Assembly: GCA_021229015.1 (NCBI GenBank) | Contig: CM037777.1 | Location: 61,550,369 to 61,614,368 of the forward strand | Reading direction: 5' to 3' | DNA length: 64,000 nt | From: Solen grandis | Lineage: Eukaryota; Mollusca; Bivalvia; Adapedonta; Solenidae | Translations under genes and position numbers: made by a program | Shown: in pieces, positions 1 to 13,100 of the stretch | Position numbering within the stretch: position 1 is the first letter of the stretch | How the letters are laid out: every line of letters starts with the position of its first letter | Notes under the pieces: model-generated | The model's input: the letters and a program-made list of their open reading frames with translations, nothing else | The model's database searches: none | Told to the model about the DNA's origin: nothing

Positions 1-66
1 CCTCAAACTTGGTCAGCACAAATGTCCTCAGGTGAGCGTCTTTAGGGCCATCTTGGCCCTCTTGTT
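1..66 (+). mobile_element. 3' end of an AGCTCACC-family Helentron-like element
   Basis: This is the tail of an element cut by the window edge. It has the 3' inverted-repeat motif CTCAGGTGAGCG, the hairpin AGGGCCATCTTGGCCCT and the terminal CTCTTG followed by TT. The same subfamily end occurs inverted at 53634. Confidence 0.75.
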
Positions 67-398
67 ATATAAATGGGTTTAAATTTGGTTTAATGATGTT
101 CGGTTTGGCGAGGTTGTACTGTATTTTAGTAATATTTTTTTTTTCAGCATAAACTTGATTTTGATCTTCTGACCTACTTATTGAACCAATTAAATGTTGG
201 TAAGCAAATGAAGCCAGAGTAATTGGCTTACATAATTTAATTTTAGGATATTAAGAATATTCCAACTTAGATTGGGAGTTTCAGGTTGTTTATCTTTCTA
301 CTTGATGTAACTTGTTTTCTTTTTCAGTTTAAACATTAACAGTAATAAAAATTTAACACTTCCTTATCAATTTAGAAATGCTGCTTTGGCAATATGAT

Positions 399-640
399 TT
401 AACCCTTTCCCTCATAGAGGAAACCATGAAAAGACTTATGCGAACAACATAAAACCAGATCAGCCTGCGAGTAACTCGCAGGCTGATCAGGTTTTATGCT
501 GTTCGCTGCTCCTCAGTGGTCTGGAAATGAGAACTTTATAATTAAATTTGGTAAGGTTTAACTGTAGTTTTCTGGAGATCAGGCTTTATGTGGTACCTAT
601 TGAGGGCGTCAAAATGAGTCTATATGAGGGAAAGGGTTAA
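399..640. mobile_element. Fold-back MITE with TTAACCCTTTCCCTCAT ends
   Basis: Both ends are inverted copies of TTAACCCTTTCCCTCAT. The inside holds a near-perfect hairpin: arm 440-472 pairs with 474-506, centred on GCGAGTAACTCGC, with only two or three mismatches. Related copies lie at 58418-58664 (inverted orientation) and 59394-59569, and diverged ones at about 20660-20905 and 51930-52090. No coding capacity is seen. Confidence 0.7.
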
Positions 641-779
641 AACAAGTAAATAAGAAGCATGCATATGTCTTTTTTTTAGACCACAATTTTCCCTGATTTG
701 TAAAAGTGGACTCGGCCTTCAGGGGAGGTAACTATTGGGAGGAGTTGTGCAGTTTAATGTGCGGATCTGGAAACAATGA

Positions 780-841
780 TCGGATATATGTGATTTATGA
801 TCTTTCGGTTTCGCTTGGATGATCTTTCGGTTTCGCTTGGT
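780..841. repeat. Short direct repeat
   Basis: GATCTTTCGGTTTCGCTTGG occurs twice in close succession, at about 800 and 822. I see nothing else in 641-940 apart from AT-rich intronic sequence. Confidence 0.5.
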
Positions 842-944
842 TACATACATATTGTCTTTAGCAAGAGCATGATATTAAATGGAAGTTGGTAGATTAGCTT
901 TTTTAAGTTTGTAAATTAAATCTGTTTGACAATCATTTAGCTAT

Positions 945-974
945 GTTGAATATCTTTTTTAAAGATATTTCTTG
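945..974 (+). mobile_element. Orphan Helentron-like 3' hairpin end next to an exon
   Basis: AATATCTTTTTTAAAGATATT forms a hairpin followed by TCTTG and TT, the 3'-end layout of the Helentron-like elements here. The same end recurs at 53536-53560 and, diverged, at 59980-60009. It stops 14 bases before the exon 1 acceptor, so its T-rich end lies in the polypyrimidine region of that splice site. No matching 5' end was found. Confidence 0.5.
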
Positions 975-988
975 TTTCTATGTTGCAG

Positions 989-1121
989 GACATTCCTACT
1001 GAGGTTGACAGGGACCAAATAGTAACATACCTGGAGAATGTTTGCCATGATTCTGTTACAGCCATATATTTCCCACCTTCATGTGGTATTGCAGTCGTTA
1101 TCCTTAAAAACAAAGTTCCAG
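989..1121 (+). CDS. PARP14-like gene, exon 1 in window (RRM-like 1)
   Basis: The acceptor is TTGCAG|GACATT and the donor CCAG|GTAAGA. The exon carries 44 complete codons and leaves phase 1. It begins DIPTEVDRDQIVTYLENVCH and contains GIAVVIL. This fits the first helix and a central strand of an RRM-like fold as found in tandem at the N-terminus of PARP10/14 proteins. The first strand of the fold must be on an upstream exon, so this is an internal exon and the gene is 5'-truncated by the window. No start codon is assigned. The RRM assignment rests on pattern and context, not on strong RNP motifs. Confidence 0.8.
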
Positions 1122-4100
1122 GTAAGATGCCCTAACCCCTCCTTAAAAACTTCCCTAGATCTGCTCATTGACTGTATGCCTCATGAATATTTATGTACAA
1201 ATGTAGGACTGAATCAAGTCCATTTTTTCCACCTGTTTACCTGCAGATGTAGTCATTGCATAAAAAAATTGATTTACCACCTGTAATAACTAACCATTGA
1301 AGTTGCTAATTCTAACATATTTCAATAATTGCCTAAAGATACAGACTTTGTACTTCTAAAATATATCTACCAGTATTTTGAACACAAATGAAGAGTGTAG
1401 AATTTATGCTAAAACTTTTCAAGATGAATTGGCTGTTGATGTGTATATATGGTATAAAGAAAAGAAGTACATGAGATTTCTTAACAGTAAAGGCTGACAT
1501 TGGATAACCAGGTAATAATTTTGTACCCAGGTACCAGCAATTGTCTACCTGACGCGCTGGTACCTGGTACGCATTTTAACCATGATTCCAAGAGCTATCT
1601 GATCAGGATCTCCTCTGTTTGCTTATACAATATTGTACGTCAGATTCTATCCATTCTGCATGGCAAAAACAAATATATATATATATTGTTTCCTATACCA
1701 TTTAGATTTAATTGATATTTATGAATGAATATTCATACTGTTACTCTATATATACTGAAACTATCATTGCTGAGCAAACCCTACCCATCTTTGACACACA
1801 TACATACATTAAAAAAGAAAAAGAAAACAACAACAACAAACATATAAAAAAATAATGCTTATTTACAGATCTTTCCGGTTTTGATGAAAAAGAAGTTATT
1901 CCTGGGTGTCAACCATCAATTGAGTCATTGGGTCGAGCTAGGGGTGTGTTTCTATATGACCTCCCTGAAGGGTTATCCATAGACTTCATCCTGAAAAGAT
2001 TAGGAATTTCAAAGAAGTCAGGCAGGAAGGAAGCAGCGGTGGATGAGACAGAGTCACAACTGTATAGAAGAGGAGATGGGAAATACTATGGCAGAATCAT
2101 CATTACTGACTATAAAAGTAAGGAAAAAATATCTTGAGATATATCTTTGCTGTCAAAACAATTTCAAAATGGATAAAATTGCTTGCCTGGAAGTAAATCA
2201 GCATACAGTGTATATTGGGGGGGGGGGGGGGGGCCTCATGGCATCGCAGACATAACATCACTTAGCTCCTCCCGACTGTTTGTTTGAATCCCAGCAGGAT
2301 CACTCCAACCTTAACTTGTAGTATGACAATGGTTTTACCCGGGCTCTTCAGAGCAGTCGGGTCTTCCTCCACCTGTAGTCAACTGGATGTCACTATATTG
2401 ACTGCAGTAATGCGATAATGTCACAGCGGCAGTAAACTCCCAATGCAGTACAACACACAATATGTGTCTGTAGAAAAAACAGTGACTTGCAATTACAATG
2501 TCTGTTAAGGAAATCAAGGGTGTCTGGTTTGATCCCTGACTTGTTCCTCAAAGTCATCAACATGGCAGCCATGTACATGTAGCTTCTTTGCAAGGCACAC
2601 AGCATTTAGTGTTTGAAATTATATTTTGTCCATTGAGATTATTCCATTTTTCAAATTTTTGTTTCCATTTAATTCATTTAATCGGCATAAACTTGTCACT
2701 AAACACTATTCTGTTAAATCAGCTGATCAGTTCAAAACCAACTTCAAGCACCTTCAGTGCGCATGTGTGGCAAAGTGTGTCGAGAGGCAGAGCTTTATGT
2801 GTTTACCAATATCACGCATGTGTAACGTGTTACAGGGATTTTTTCGAGAGGCAGAGCTTTATGTGTAATGAGATACAACATGAGAAGATTTCAGAAAATA
2901 AGCAAAGGTCTGACCCAAAGTTCATACAACATAGTACCGACCATCTCTAAAATTACTTGTAATAATTTCAATATCTACATAAAGCTTACAAGATAGGCAA
3001 ATAAAACTAATTGCTAGACAAAGCAAATAAGTAAATATCTGATTAATTTTGGAAAATAACAGTACTAGTGTTATAAATGAAAAAAAACAAACTGATACAT
3101 TACGAGATGAGATGTGTAATAATATGAATGAAGAGATGAAAAAAATCTAATTGAAATATATATATAAATAATGAGAAGAGAAGAAAAGAAGGCTAACAAA
3201 CAAAGGTAACTACTAAAACGAAAAAAAAAATTATATATAGGTGCAGATATATGAACCTTTCTAAATAGTATGATAATAAATATACATGTATATATATCTT
3301 TCACCACTTTTTTGCCGAAGAAATCAAAGCTCTACACAGCTAGAGCAACGCTTGGCCGAAAATTGGCCTTTGAACGTTACAACCAAAAAAAGAATTATAA
3401 GAGCGACGGTTGACATTTTTGACATATCATGTTACGTCACACCGGACATGTGGGTAGGGCGGTCTCAAAATCAATTCACAGCTAGAGCGAGCATTGGCCT
3501 TGACATATCATGTTACATGTCACACGGAACAGTGATAGGGAGTCTCAAAAATCAATTCACAGCTAAGCAACGCAATTGGCCTTTGACATATCATGTTACA
3601 TGTACACGGGGAAAAGGTGGATAAGGGCGAGTCTAAAAATCAATTCACAGCTAGAGCGACGCATTGACCTTTTGACATATCAATGTAACATGTCACACGG
3701 AACAGGTGGATAGGCGGAGTCTCAAAAATCAATTCACAGCTAAGCGACGCAATGACCTTTTTGACATAACATGTTACATGTCACACTGGGACAAGGTGAT
3801 AGGGCGGAGTCTCAAAATCATTCACAGCTAAGCGACGCATGACCTTTTTTGACATAACATGTTACATGTCCACCGGGAACAGGTGGTTAGGGCGGAGTCT
3901 CAAAATCAATCACAGCTAGAACGACGCATTGACCTTTTTGACATAACATGTTACATGTCACACCGGGAACAGGTGGAGAGGGTGGAGTCTCAAAAATCAG
4001 TTCACAGCTAGAGCGACGCATTGACCTTTTTGACATAACATGTTACATGTCACACCGGGAACAGGTGGATAGGGCGGAGTCTCAAAAATCAATTTACAGC

Positions 4101-7100
4101 TAGAGCGACGCATTGACCTTTTTGACATAACATGTTACATGTCACACCGGGAACAGGTGGATAGGGTGGAGTCTCAAAAATCAATTCACAGCTAGAGCGA
4201 CGCATTGACCTTTTTGACATATCATGTTACATGTCACACCGGGAACAGGTGGATAGGGCGGAGTCTCAAAAATCAATTCACAGCTAGAGCAATGCATTGA
4301 CCTTTTTGACATAACATGTTACATGTCACGTTCACGCCGGGAACAGGTGGATAGGGCGGAGTCACAAAAATCAATACTATATTTGGAATGTGAGACTGCG
4401 TTAAGTTGCAAAACATAATTTCAAACACTAAGTAGGTTAGTGTTATTTAGTAAGCATTAATTCCATTAAATCGGTCACGCGGCTGTGCCGCGCCAAACTG
4501 ATTTAATTTCGTTAATGCTTTCTAAAAAACACTAACCTATACATAAAAGTTGTACCGACATAGCTACTGTATACTAGAATTGTTTAAGATGATATATTGG
4601 TATGTTTCCCTTCATTTGCTCAGCATATCTAGGTAGATCCAGGACTGGTTTTCCCGATGTCAGGATAATGTGACTGGGTGTGGTATCATTTCACATGTCT
4701 ATGGCGAGATTACCACAGTGTGGCAGCATTGTGTCTGTCTCATGTAAAAATTATCTCAAAATGATCAAAATACTATCTGTTGGTCGTTAATCCTAAGCAA
4801 ACAAAACAAACTTCCAGGGTTTTAAATTCTTAAATTCTTAAAAATATCACTTTCTATTCCTCACTCTTTCCAAACTTGAGATACCTGAGAGTGTATTTGT
4901 GAGCATGTGAGTGTATCTTACACCCCTGAATTTCAAATCTTTAAGTAAGTAATTGCTCTACTGTAATAAAGACCTATTAAAGAAAGGTAAGCAACTAGTC
5001 TAAATCTCACAAAAGCATGCATCATAACAATCATTTCTCGCAAAGACACAATTTAAGATATCTCCGTTTCTATTGAAGATAATTATGTGAAAGTAAATTG
5101 TATCTTACATTAGAACATAATATTACCATCAAATAATATCTCATACGTTGAAATAATTCAGAAATAAAAAAGTTTTATGTAAAATAGAAATGTACCTGTA
5201 TGAAAAAAACTATGGTTCAATTTCAATCATAATTTAAACAAATTTTTAAAATAAATCAAACTGAAAATAAAATTTTGCGTAATATGGTGAGATTTTACTT
5301 TGTGATTTTTCTATACCTTTTTGAAAGCTTGCATAATTCATTGATCTGCTATGTGCCTAAACAGTATTTTCCACTGGCTTTTACATGAGTTTCCTATCTC
5401 TGTCTAATAGGTCTTTGACTAGAACCTGTAAAGTATAAGCTTCTATAACTTGGTATAGTTTTGTCTTGCATTTAAATGAAAAAGTAATACAAGACTAGTA
5501 CAAAAAACAGTTAATTTTACTATCATTTAAATACCGGTAAGTATAATTTTCCCTTAGTATAGCATTGGTAACAGTAACATATGAATTTGAAATAATAAAA
5601 TTATAAAGGATGCTTATAAATATCACTACATTTACTTTCCTAGTACTAGAAATCATTTTTATTAGTTAGAATTCAGCTTAGCAATTAAAGTCTCCTTACC
5701 CATTGCAAGTAACTACTTTTTTAGTCCCCTACCAGCATCCCTGAAGGGGAGTATAGGTTTGCTCTCCGTCCGTTTGTCAATCCGTCAGTCCATCCGTTTG
5801 CAGTCACACACGTTTTCCTGACTTTTTTTTCTAAATGCTTGCAGATATTGATCTAATATTTGGTATGTCAGTCTACCACCATGAGTTACAGATCAAGTTC
5901 GAGGTCCACTGATTTTTAGCTCACCTGAGCACAAAGTGCTCAAGGTGAGCTTTTGTGATCGCCCTTCGTCCGGCGTCTGTTGTTGTCCGTTGTGCGCCAT
6001 CCGTCGTCCGTCGTCAACAATTTGCTTTAAACAACATCTCCTCTGAAACCGCTGGACAGAATTTAATGAAACTTGGCAGGAATGTTCCTTGGGTGAGGCT
6101 CTACAAAAGTTGCTAAAATAAAGTTGAACCATGAAGAACTCTGGTTGCCATGGCTACAAAAAGAAAAATAATTTGAAAACTTTAAAAATCATCTCCTTCA
6201 AAACTACTGGCCAGATTTCAAAATAATTTGGTACAGATGTTCCTTGGGTCAACCTCTACCAAATTTGCTAAAATTATTCCGATCCGTAAAAAAACATGGC
6301 CGCCAGGGGCGGGGCTTATTTGCCTTATATGTATATAGGGAAAACTTTATACAACATCTCCTCTGAAACCACTGGACAGAATTTGATTAAACTTGGCAGG
6401 GATGATCCTTGGGTCAACCTTCACAAAAGTTGCTAAAATAAACTTGATCCATGTAGAACTCTGGTTGCCATGGCAACAAAAAGAAAAATAATTTGAAAAC
6501 TTTAAAAATCATCTTCTTCAAAAGTACTGGCCAGATTTTAAAATAATTTGGTACAGATGTTCCTTGGGTCAACCTCTACCAAAGTTGCTAAAATTATTCC
6601 GATCCGTAAAAAAACATGGCCGCCAGGGGCGGGGCTTATTTGCCTTATATGTATATAGGGAAAACTTTATACAACATCTCCTCTGAAACCACTGGACAGA
6701 ATTTGATTAAACTTGGCAGGGATGATCCTTGGGTCCACCTTCACAAAAGTTGCTAAAATAAACTTGATCCATGTAGAACTCTGGTTGCCATGGCTACAAA
6801 AAGAAAAAAAAGAAGAAAACTTTAAAAATCATCTTCTTCAAAAGTACTGGCCAGATTTTAAAATAAATTGGTACAGATGTTCCTTGGGTCAACCTCTACC
6901 AAAGTTGCTAAAATTATTTCGATCCGTAAAAAAACATGACCGCCAGGGGCGGGGCTTATTTGCCTTATATGTATATAGGGAAACCTTTAAACAACATCTC
7001 CTCTGAAACCATTGGACAGAATTTGATTAAACTTGGCAGGGATGATCCTTGGGTCAACCTTCACAAAAGTTGCTAAAATAAACTTGATCCATGTAGAACT

Positions 7101-10100
7101 CTGGTTGCCATGGCAACAAAAAGAAAAAAAATGAAAACTTTAAAAATCATCTTCTTCAAAACTTATACTGGCCAGATTTTAAAATAAATTGGTACAGATG
7201 TACCTTGGGTCAACCTCTACTAAAGTTGCTAAAATTATTCCGACCCGTAAAAAACATGACCGCCAGGGGCGGGGCTTATTTGCCTTATATGTATATAGAG
7301 AAACCTTTAAACAACATCTCCTCTGAAACCACTGGACAGAATTTGATTAAATTTGGCAGGAATGATTCTTGGGTCAACCTTCACAAAAGTTGCTAAAATA
7401 AACTTGATCCATATAGAACTCTTGTTGCCATGGCAACAAAAAGAAAAAAAATATGAAAACTTTAAAAATCATCTTCTTCAAAAGTACTGGCCAGATTTTA
7501 AAATAAATTGGTACAGATGTTCCTTGGGTCAACCTATTTATCTCAGGTGAGTGATTTAGGGCCATCTTGGGCCTCTTGTTTATAAAATTACGGGCCTTGG
7601 ACATAAAAAATTTCTTTAAAATAGCAGTTTTAACTTATTGATTGATATTTATTGTTGTTTGACTTTCATTAAAAGTATTTATCAAATAATTGACTTGTTT
7701 GCAGCGTGAAGAGGGGCGGGGGTTCTAAGTTTTCTATTTGCCGGTAGGGGACTTAGTATTGCCTAAGCATTACTTTCAGAATGCTTGTTGTACTACATGT
7801 TTGCTGCTAATAGTTACAGTAACATGTTAACAATATGTTTCAGTGCTGGATAAGATACTATTCGACAACAATGCTCATGAGATACTGGATGGGATACAAT
7901 TAGACTTAAATGTCGAACCATATTACCCTTGTATCCATGACTACCTACTGGCAATCTGGGAAGTCAATGAGTGCACAAGCACTGACTCAACCATATCAGT
8001 ATCAGAAGGTATGTGTGAATTATGGACAATTGTTCATGTTTTCATTGGATCTTTCATTTTGTCAATATCTTGTAAGGAGAACATTCCTTATATGACTACT
8101 TCAAGACCCAGGGCTGTAAAAATCCACTCGTCCGCTCGTATTCACAATGAATTTCACAGTCGGACAAGCATAATTTCCCTAAATACTCGTCCAGCTGGAC
8201 GAGTAACTTTTCGCAGCCAAGAAAGAAATGTTTCAGTAAAAAATGAATTTCATTTGTTTCGATGGTTAATCAAGATCATAAAACTCTTTACTTGATCAGG
8301 GGAGCTAATTATGACAAAATATCACCATAGCGACGCTCATTTTTTTAGAAAGATCCATAAGGTGCTAGCGCAGACTGTTTCACAATATTCTGCGGTGTTT
8401 TTTCAGTACGTTTTTTGTTAGTTTGTGGCACAGTCCGGGACTTTCCGTGGTTGACGATAAAAAGATGAACAATTGTTTTGCGGTGTTTCCTGCAAAATAT
8501 CAAAAAGCTTTATACAACTTTACGGGAAGCAAAAATTAAAATCATTTTAGGACGAGCTAACTTTGTTTAAGGACGAGTAAGATTTTTCTGGCACTGGTAG
8601 TGGTGTTTGTGTAATCTTTGGTGTGGGAAGAAACCGAGGTACCTGGAGAAAACCTATCTGTCTGAACGGGCGACTGATACCCTTTCACATACATACAACA
8701 TTAGACTGATTTTGGATCACACCTGGGTTGCATTGGTGAAAAGACAGTGTGTTCACTCCTACGCTATCCAAACACACATTTCATGTTAATTAGGTAAAAC
8801 AATACTTTGATCATATTGAATCCCAGAATAGCTATTATCTTAAGTGATTATCAGATTTATGTGTCACTGGCAGTAAGTAGAGATAACATATAGGGATCAC
8901 TTCTCTATCGTCCATCTTTCCATCTGTCCGTCCATCTGTCTGTCACACCATGTCACACTTTTTCCGTCATGCTTCTGCAATAACTCCTGCTCTACTCATG
9001 CTATTGAAATTAATGAAATTTTATTGATGAACAGAGCTTGAAAAGAGGAATTGTCATGCTCAAGGTCTGTAAGTTTGGCTTCAATATTTTCATGCTTCCC
9101 GAAGGGCGTGCATACAGTGTCTATCTGGTGTTCGTCAGTCAAGTTTTACTTAACCTTACTATTCTCCAAAATTATCATACACTGACAGGACTAAGGGGAT
9201 ATCTGATGGTAAACAGAACAAAAGAGAACAATAGACTTCATTCCGTAACAATAGAATAAGGGGTCATGGCCCCTTAAACACCAAAAGAAAAGAACAAAAC
9301 AAAATGGCCCTTACTCCAATCTGGCTGCCCATCTGTCTGTTGGTCACACTTTTTCCATCACTCTTCAGCAGGTGACATGTGTAACTGTTCCAAAAAACAA
9401 TCTTGTTCTGATTATACCCCCTACAAACTTAGTTTGGGGGGGTATATAGGAGTCACCATGTCGGTCAGTCGGTCCGTCCGTCTGTCTGTAGTTTTTTTGT
9501 CCACGCTATTTCTCAATAACTACTGGATGGATTTCAATCAAACTTTATAGGAAGCTTCACTGGTGAGCATAGATGTGCATATTATGAAATTGTTACGGTT
9601 GATTGACTTTCTTTTGAGTTATGGCCCTTTGCTGATTTTCTGGAGTTTTCTTTGTCCACGCTATTTCTCAATAACTACTGGATAGATTTCAAACAAACAT
9701 CATAGGAAGCTTCAATATCAAGCACAGATGTGCATATTATGAAGTGGTTACGGTTGACTGATTTTCTTTTGTGTTATGGCCCTTTGCTGATTTTCTGGAG
9801 TTTTCTTTGTCCATGCTATTTCTCATTAACTACTGGATGGATTTCAATCAAACTTCATAGGAAGCTTCACTGGTGAGCATAGATGTGCATATTATGAAAT
9901 TGTTACGGTTGACTGACTTTTTTTTGAGTTATGGCCCTTTGCTGATTTTCTGGAGTTTTCTTTGTCCATGCTATTTCTCAATAACTACTGGATGGATTTC
10001 AATCGGTCATAGGAAGCTTCAATATCAAGCACAGATGTGCATATTATGAAATGGTTACGGTTGACTGATTTTCTTTGCATAATTTCCCAATAACTAATAT

Positions 10101-13100
10101 AGAACTTTATTACATATACATTTTTAAATTAGCTGGTCATTTAAATCTATTTTTTATTATTATTATATTTTATTAATTTATTTATTTTATTTTATTTTAT
10201 TTTTGCATGTGCATGCTGTTCAGACTAATTTGTTTACGATGCCCTTACTGAATTGATGAATGTTGGAATTTTTTGTTAAAGACAGCCACTAAACATAAAA
10301 AGATATTCTTTTTTTATTATTCTTGTATAATTTGTCACTTGAATTCATCAATTCAGTAAATGTAACTTACCTCCTGTAGCTGGGCACTTGATTGTAAACA
10401 AAGGCTGTGTAGGGGGTATTCATCACCTTTAGTGATAGCTCTAGTTTTCTTTCACACTTCTTTTTTCTGCAAGAACACATTTTGTGTCACCTGCTATTAG
10501 CAGAAGTGACACGTAAGTATCACTTCTCCATTGTCTGTCTGTCCATCTGTCACACTTTTTCCGTCATGGTTCTTTCAGCAGGTGACACAGTCATGTGTTT
10601 CAAGGAACACTTCTTGTAATATTTATGTAAGGATCACAAGAATTGATCATGTCCTTTGGCATTGTTTTCTTTTGTTGACAAATATTTTGTGAATATATCA
10701 TTCCAGAAGATGTATCTTTTGGACTTTTGTCTCCGACTCCTCAATCCTCAGAGCCAACAAACATCTCTGCAACAGATATACCTGAGCAGTTTATCTTTGT
10801 AACATCCCAGGAAATTGTTCCCAGCACAGAACATCAGGCACCTCAGTCGAGAAATAACAGACCAATTCTACCATTCAGGGATCCTCCGCAATTAAATGCG
10901 GACAATGTGGTGCCAGTGAAGCCATTCTCTTTTCAAATCACGGAAAACACTGCTGATATGTTGCCGCCTGGTGACAATGCTGCCAGTATTGAGTCTTGGT
11001 CATCTCCAAAACCTTACTATGACCAGCCAAAGAGAGAAGAAAAAGAGTATCCCTCCAGAAGGGAATGCAAGGTAGAGTAGCTTCCACTGATCTTGGCTAT
11101 CAGTACAGATCAGCCATGGATCATGCATTCATTTTTGTGTCACCTGCTGTAAGCAGTGTCACCTGCTGTAAGCAGAGGTGACACATAGGGATCACTTTTC
11201 TGTCATCTGTCTGTCCGTTGTCTGTCTGTCCGTCCGTCCGCCTGTCTGTCCATCACACTTTTTCCGTCACGCTTTAGCAGGTGACACACATGTTCTAGAG
11301 AACACTCTTGTCTGAGTATTTTATAAACTTCTGTGTAATCATGTATAGAGGTTTAACAGTAATTTTTCAAATTTCACATCAAGGCTGCAAAAACTTGTCA
11401 TAAGTGATAGATATTGCAGCTTTTCTGAAATCCATTGGGTGAGTACACCTACATGTATCTTGACAGGGGCCTCCTGCACATCTGTTAACATAATGTTACC
11501 TTGAGATATTGATTGATTTAGTATTTCTGTGGTAAATCACTGACAAATTTAATATTGAGGAAAGAAAATTTAATATTGATTGATTTAGTATTTCTGTGGT
11601 AAATCACTGAAAAATATTGATTGATATAGTATTTCTGTGGTAAATCACTGACAAATTTAATATTGATTGATATAGTATTTCTGTGGTAACTCACTGACAA
11701 ATTTAATATTGATTGATTTAGTATTTCTGTGGTAACTCACTGACAAATTTAATATTGATTGATTTAGTATTTCTGTGGGAAATCACTGACAAATATTCAT
11801 TGATTTAGTATTTCTGTGGTAAATCACTGACAAATATTCATTGATTTAGTATTTCTGTGGTAAATCACTGACAAATTTAATATTGATTGATTTAGTATTT
11901 CTGTGGTAAATCACTGACAAATATTGATTGATTTAGTATTTCTGTGGTAAATCACTGACAAATATTGATTGATTTAGTATTTCTGTGGTAAATCACTGAT
12001 AAATTAAATATAGAAGCCATGCTACTGTAATAAGCATGTCATATATCTGTGTTGACACTTGGTATTAAGGAGGCTTAGCATACTGACCAATAACTCTTTT
12101 AGGTCAACACGGCTACCTACATATGGGTGTAAACAATACATTTTTAATAACACCATAAGTCTAATTATCTATTTACAGTAAACTCTGCTAATAATGATAT
12201 TCACTGGACAGTTATATTGATATTTAATAATGTTACATGTGAATATCATAACAAACAATCTTACCCTATGTGAAGAAATTGTCCGTGTACAGTTTTATTA
12301 TTTACAATCTGAGATTTTGTCGTCTCTGTATGATTTGATAAGGCTATGTGATCATCATATCCCGTCATTTAAATGTGTAGTGTGAGCCAACACATAGGCT
12401 ATTGTATTTCTTTTGATATAGATCTGACAGTCACAGTGCAGACTCCCTTTTAGAAGTAAATGTACTCAGCTCTGCTAGTTATGATTTCGCTGGTTAAGAT
12501 ATTCTGGATGTTGCGATGCTACTTTCTGGTTGCTGGTAGTCATTCTGGTTGCATGTAACAATATTTTGTCACCTTCAGTAGATGTGAGATAACAGAACAA
12601 TGACAGGTATGAAAGATTTTGTCTGTCCAGTTACATGCAACAATAGCCTGTGTGTCAGCCCACATTCAAACATTAAATTGACGGGATATGATGATCACAT
12701 AACAATAGCCATAGCCCCCTTATGATAAGTATATTATTGGCAATATTGAGAATGGCATTCATTGTGCTTTTAAAATAGTCAAAAGTGTACCTTGTTGAGT
12801 CATAGAATTAGAAACAAATCATTTTAAACTGACTACTGTTATTATATCAGTAGTTCTGATTTTTAAGCAGAGTTGTGACTGAATAAGATAGCAGATTCTT
12901 CTTTATTTTCCACAGATAAAGGGAGAGAAGTCAAAGAAGATCTTCAAACTGGAAGGAGCAAAGGCAGCCTGTTTCCAAAAGTTCTTCCAAGTCCATATTG
13001 AAAACAGTATCAGGTGAAACATGATATTTTTACAGTGAAGAATTTTTGTACAGGTTTTTCAATGAAAAATTATAATTTTTAAATTGATGATGTCTGGGAG

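Noticed and set aside
3286..3624. 112-codon frame
   Set aside because: It lies in the degenerate part of the satellite; the repeats in the peptide mirror the DNA units.
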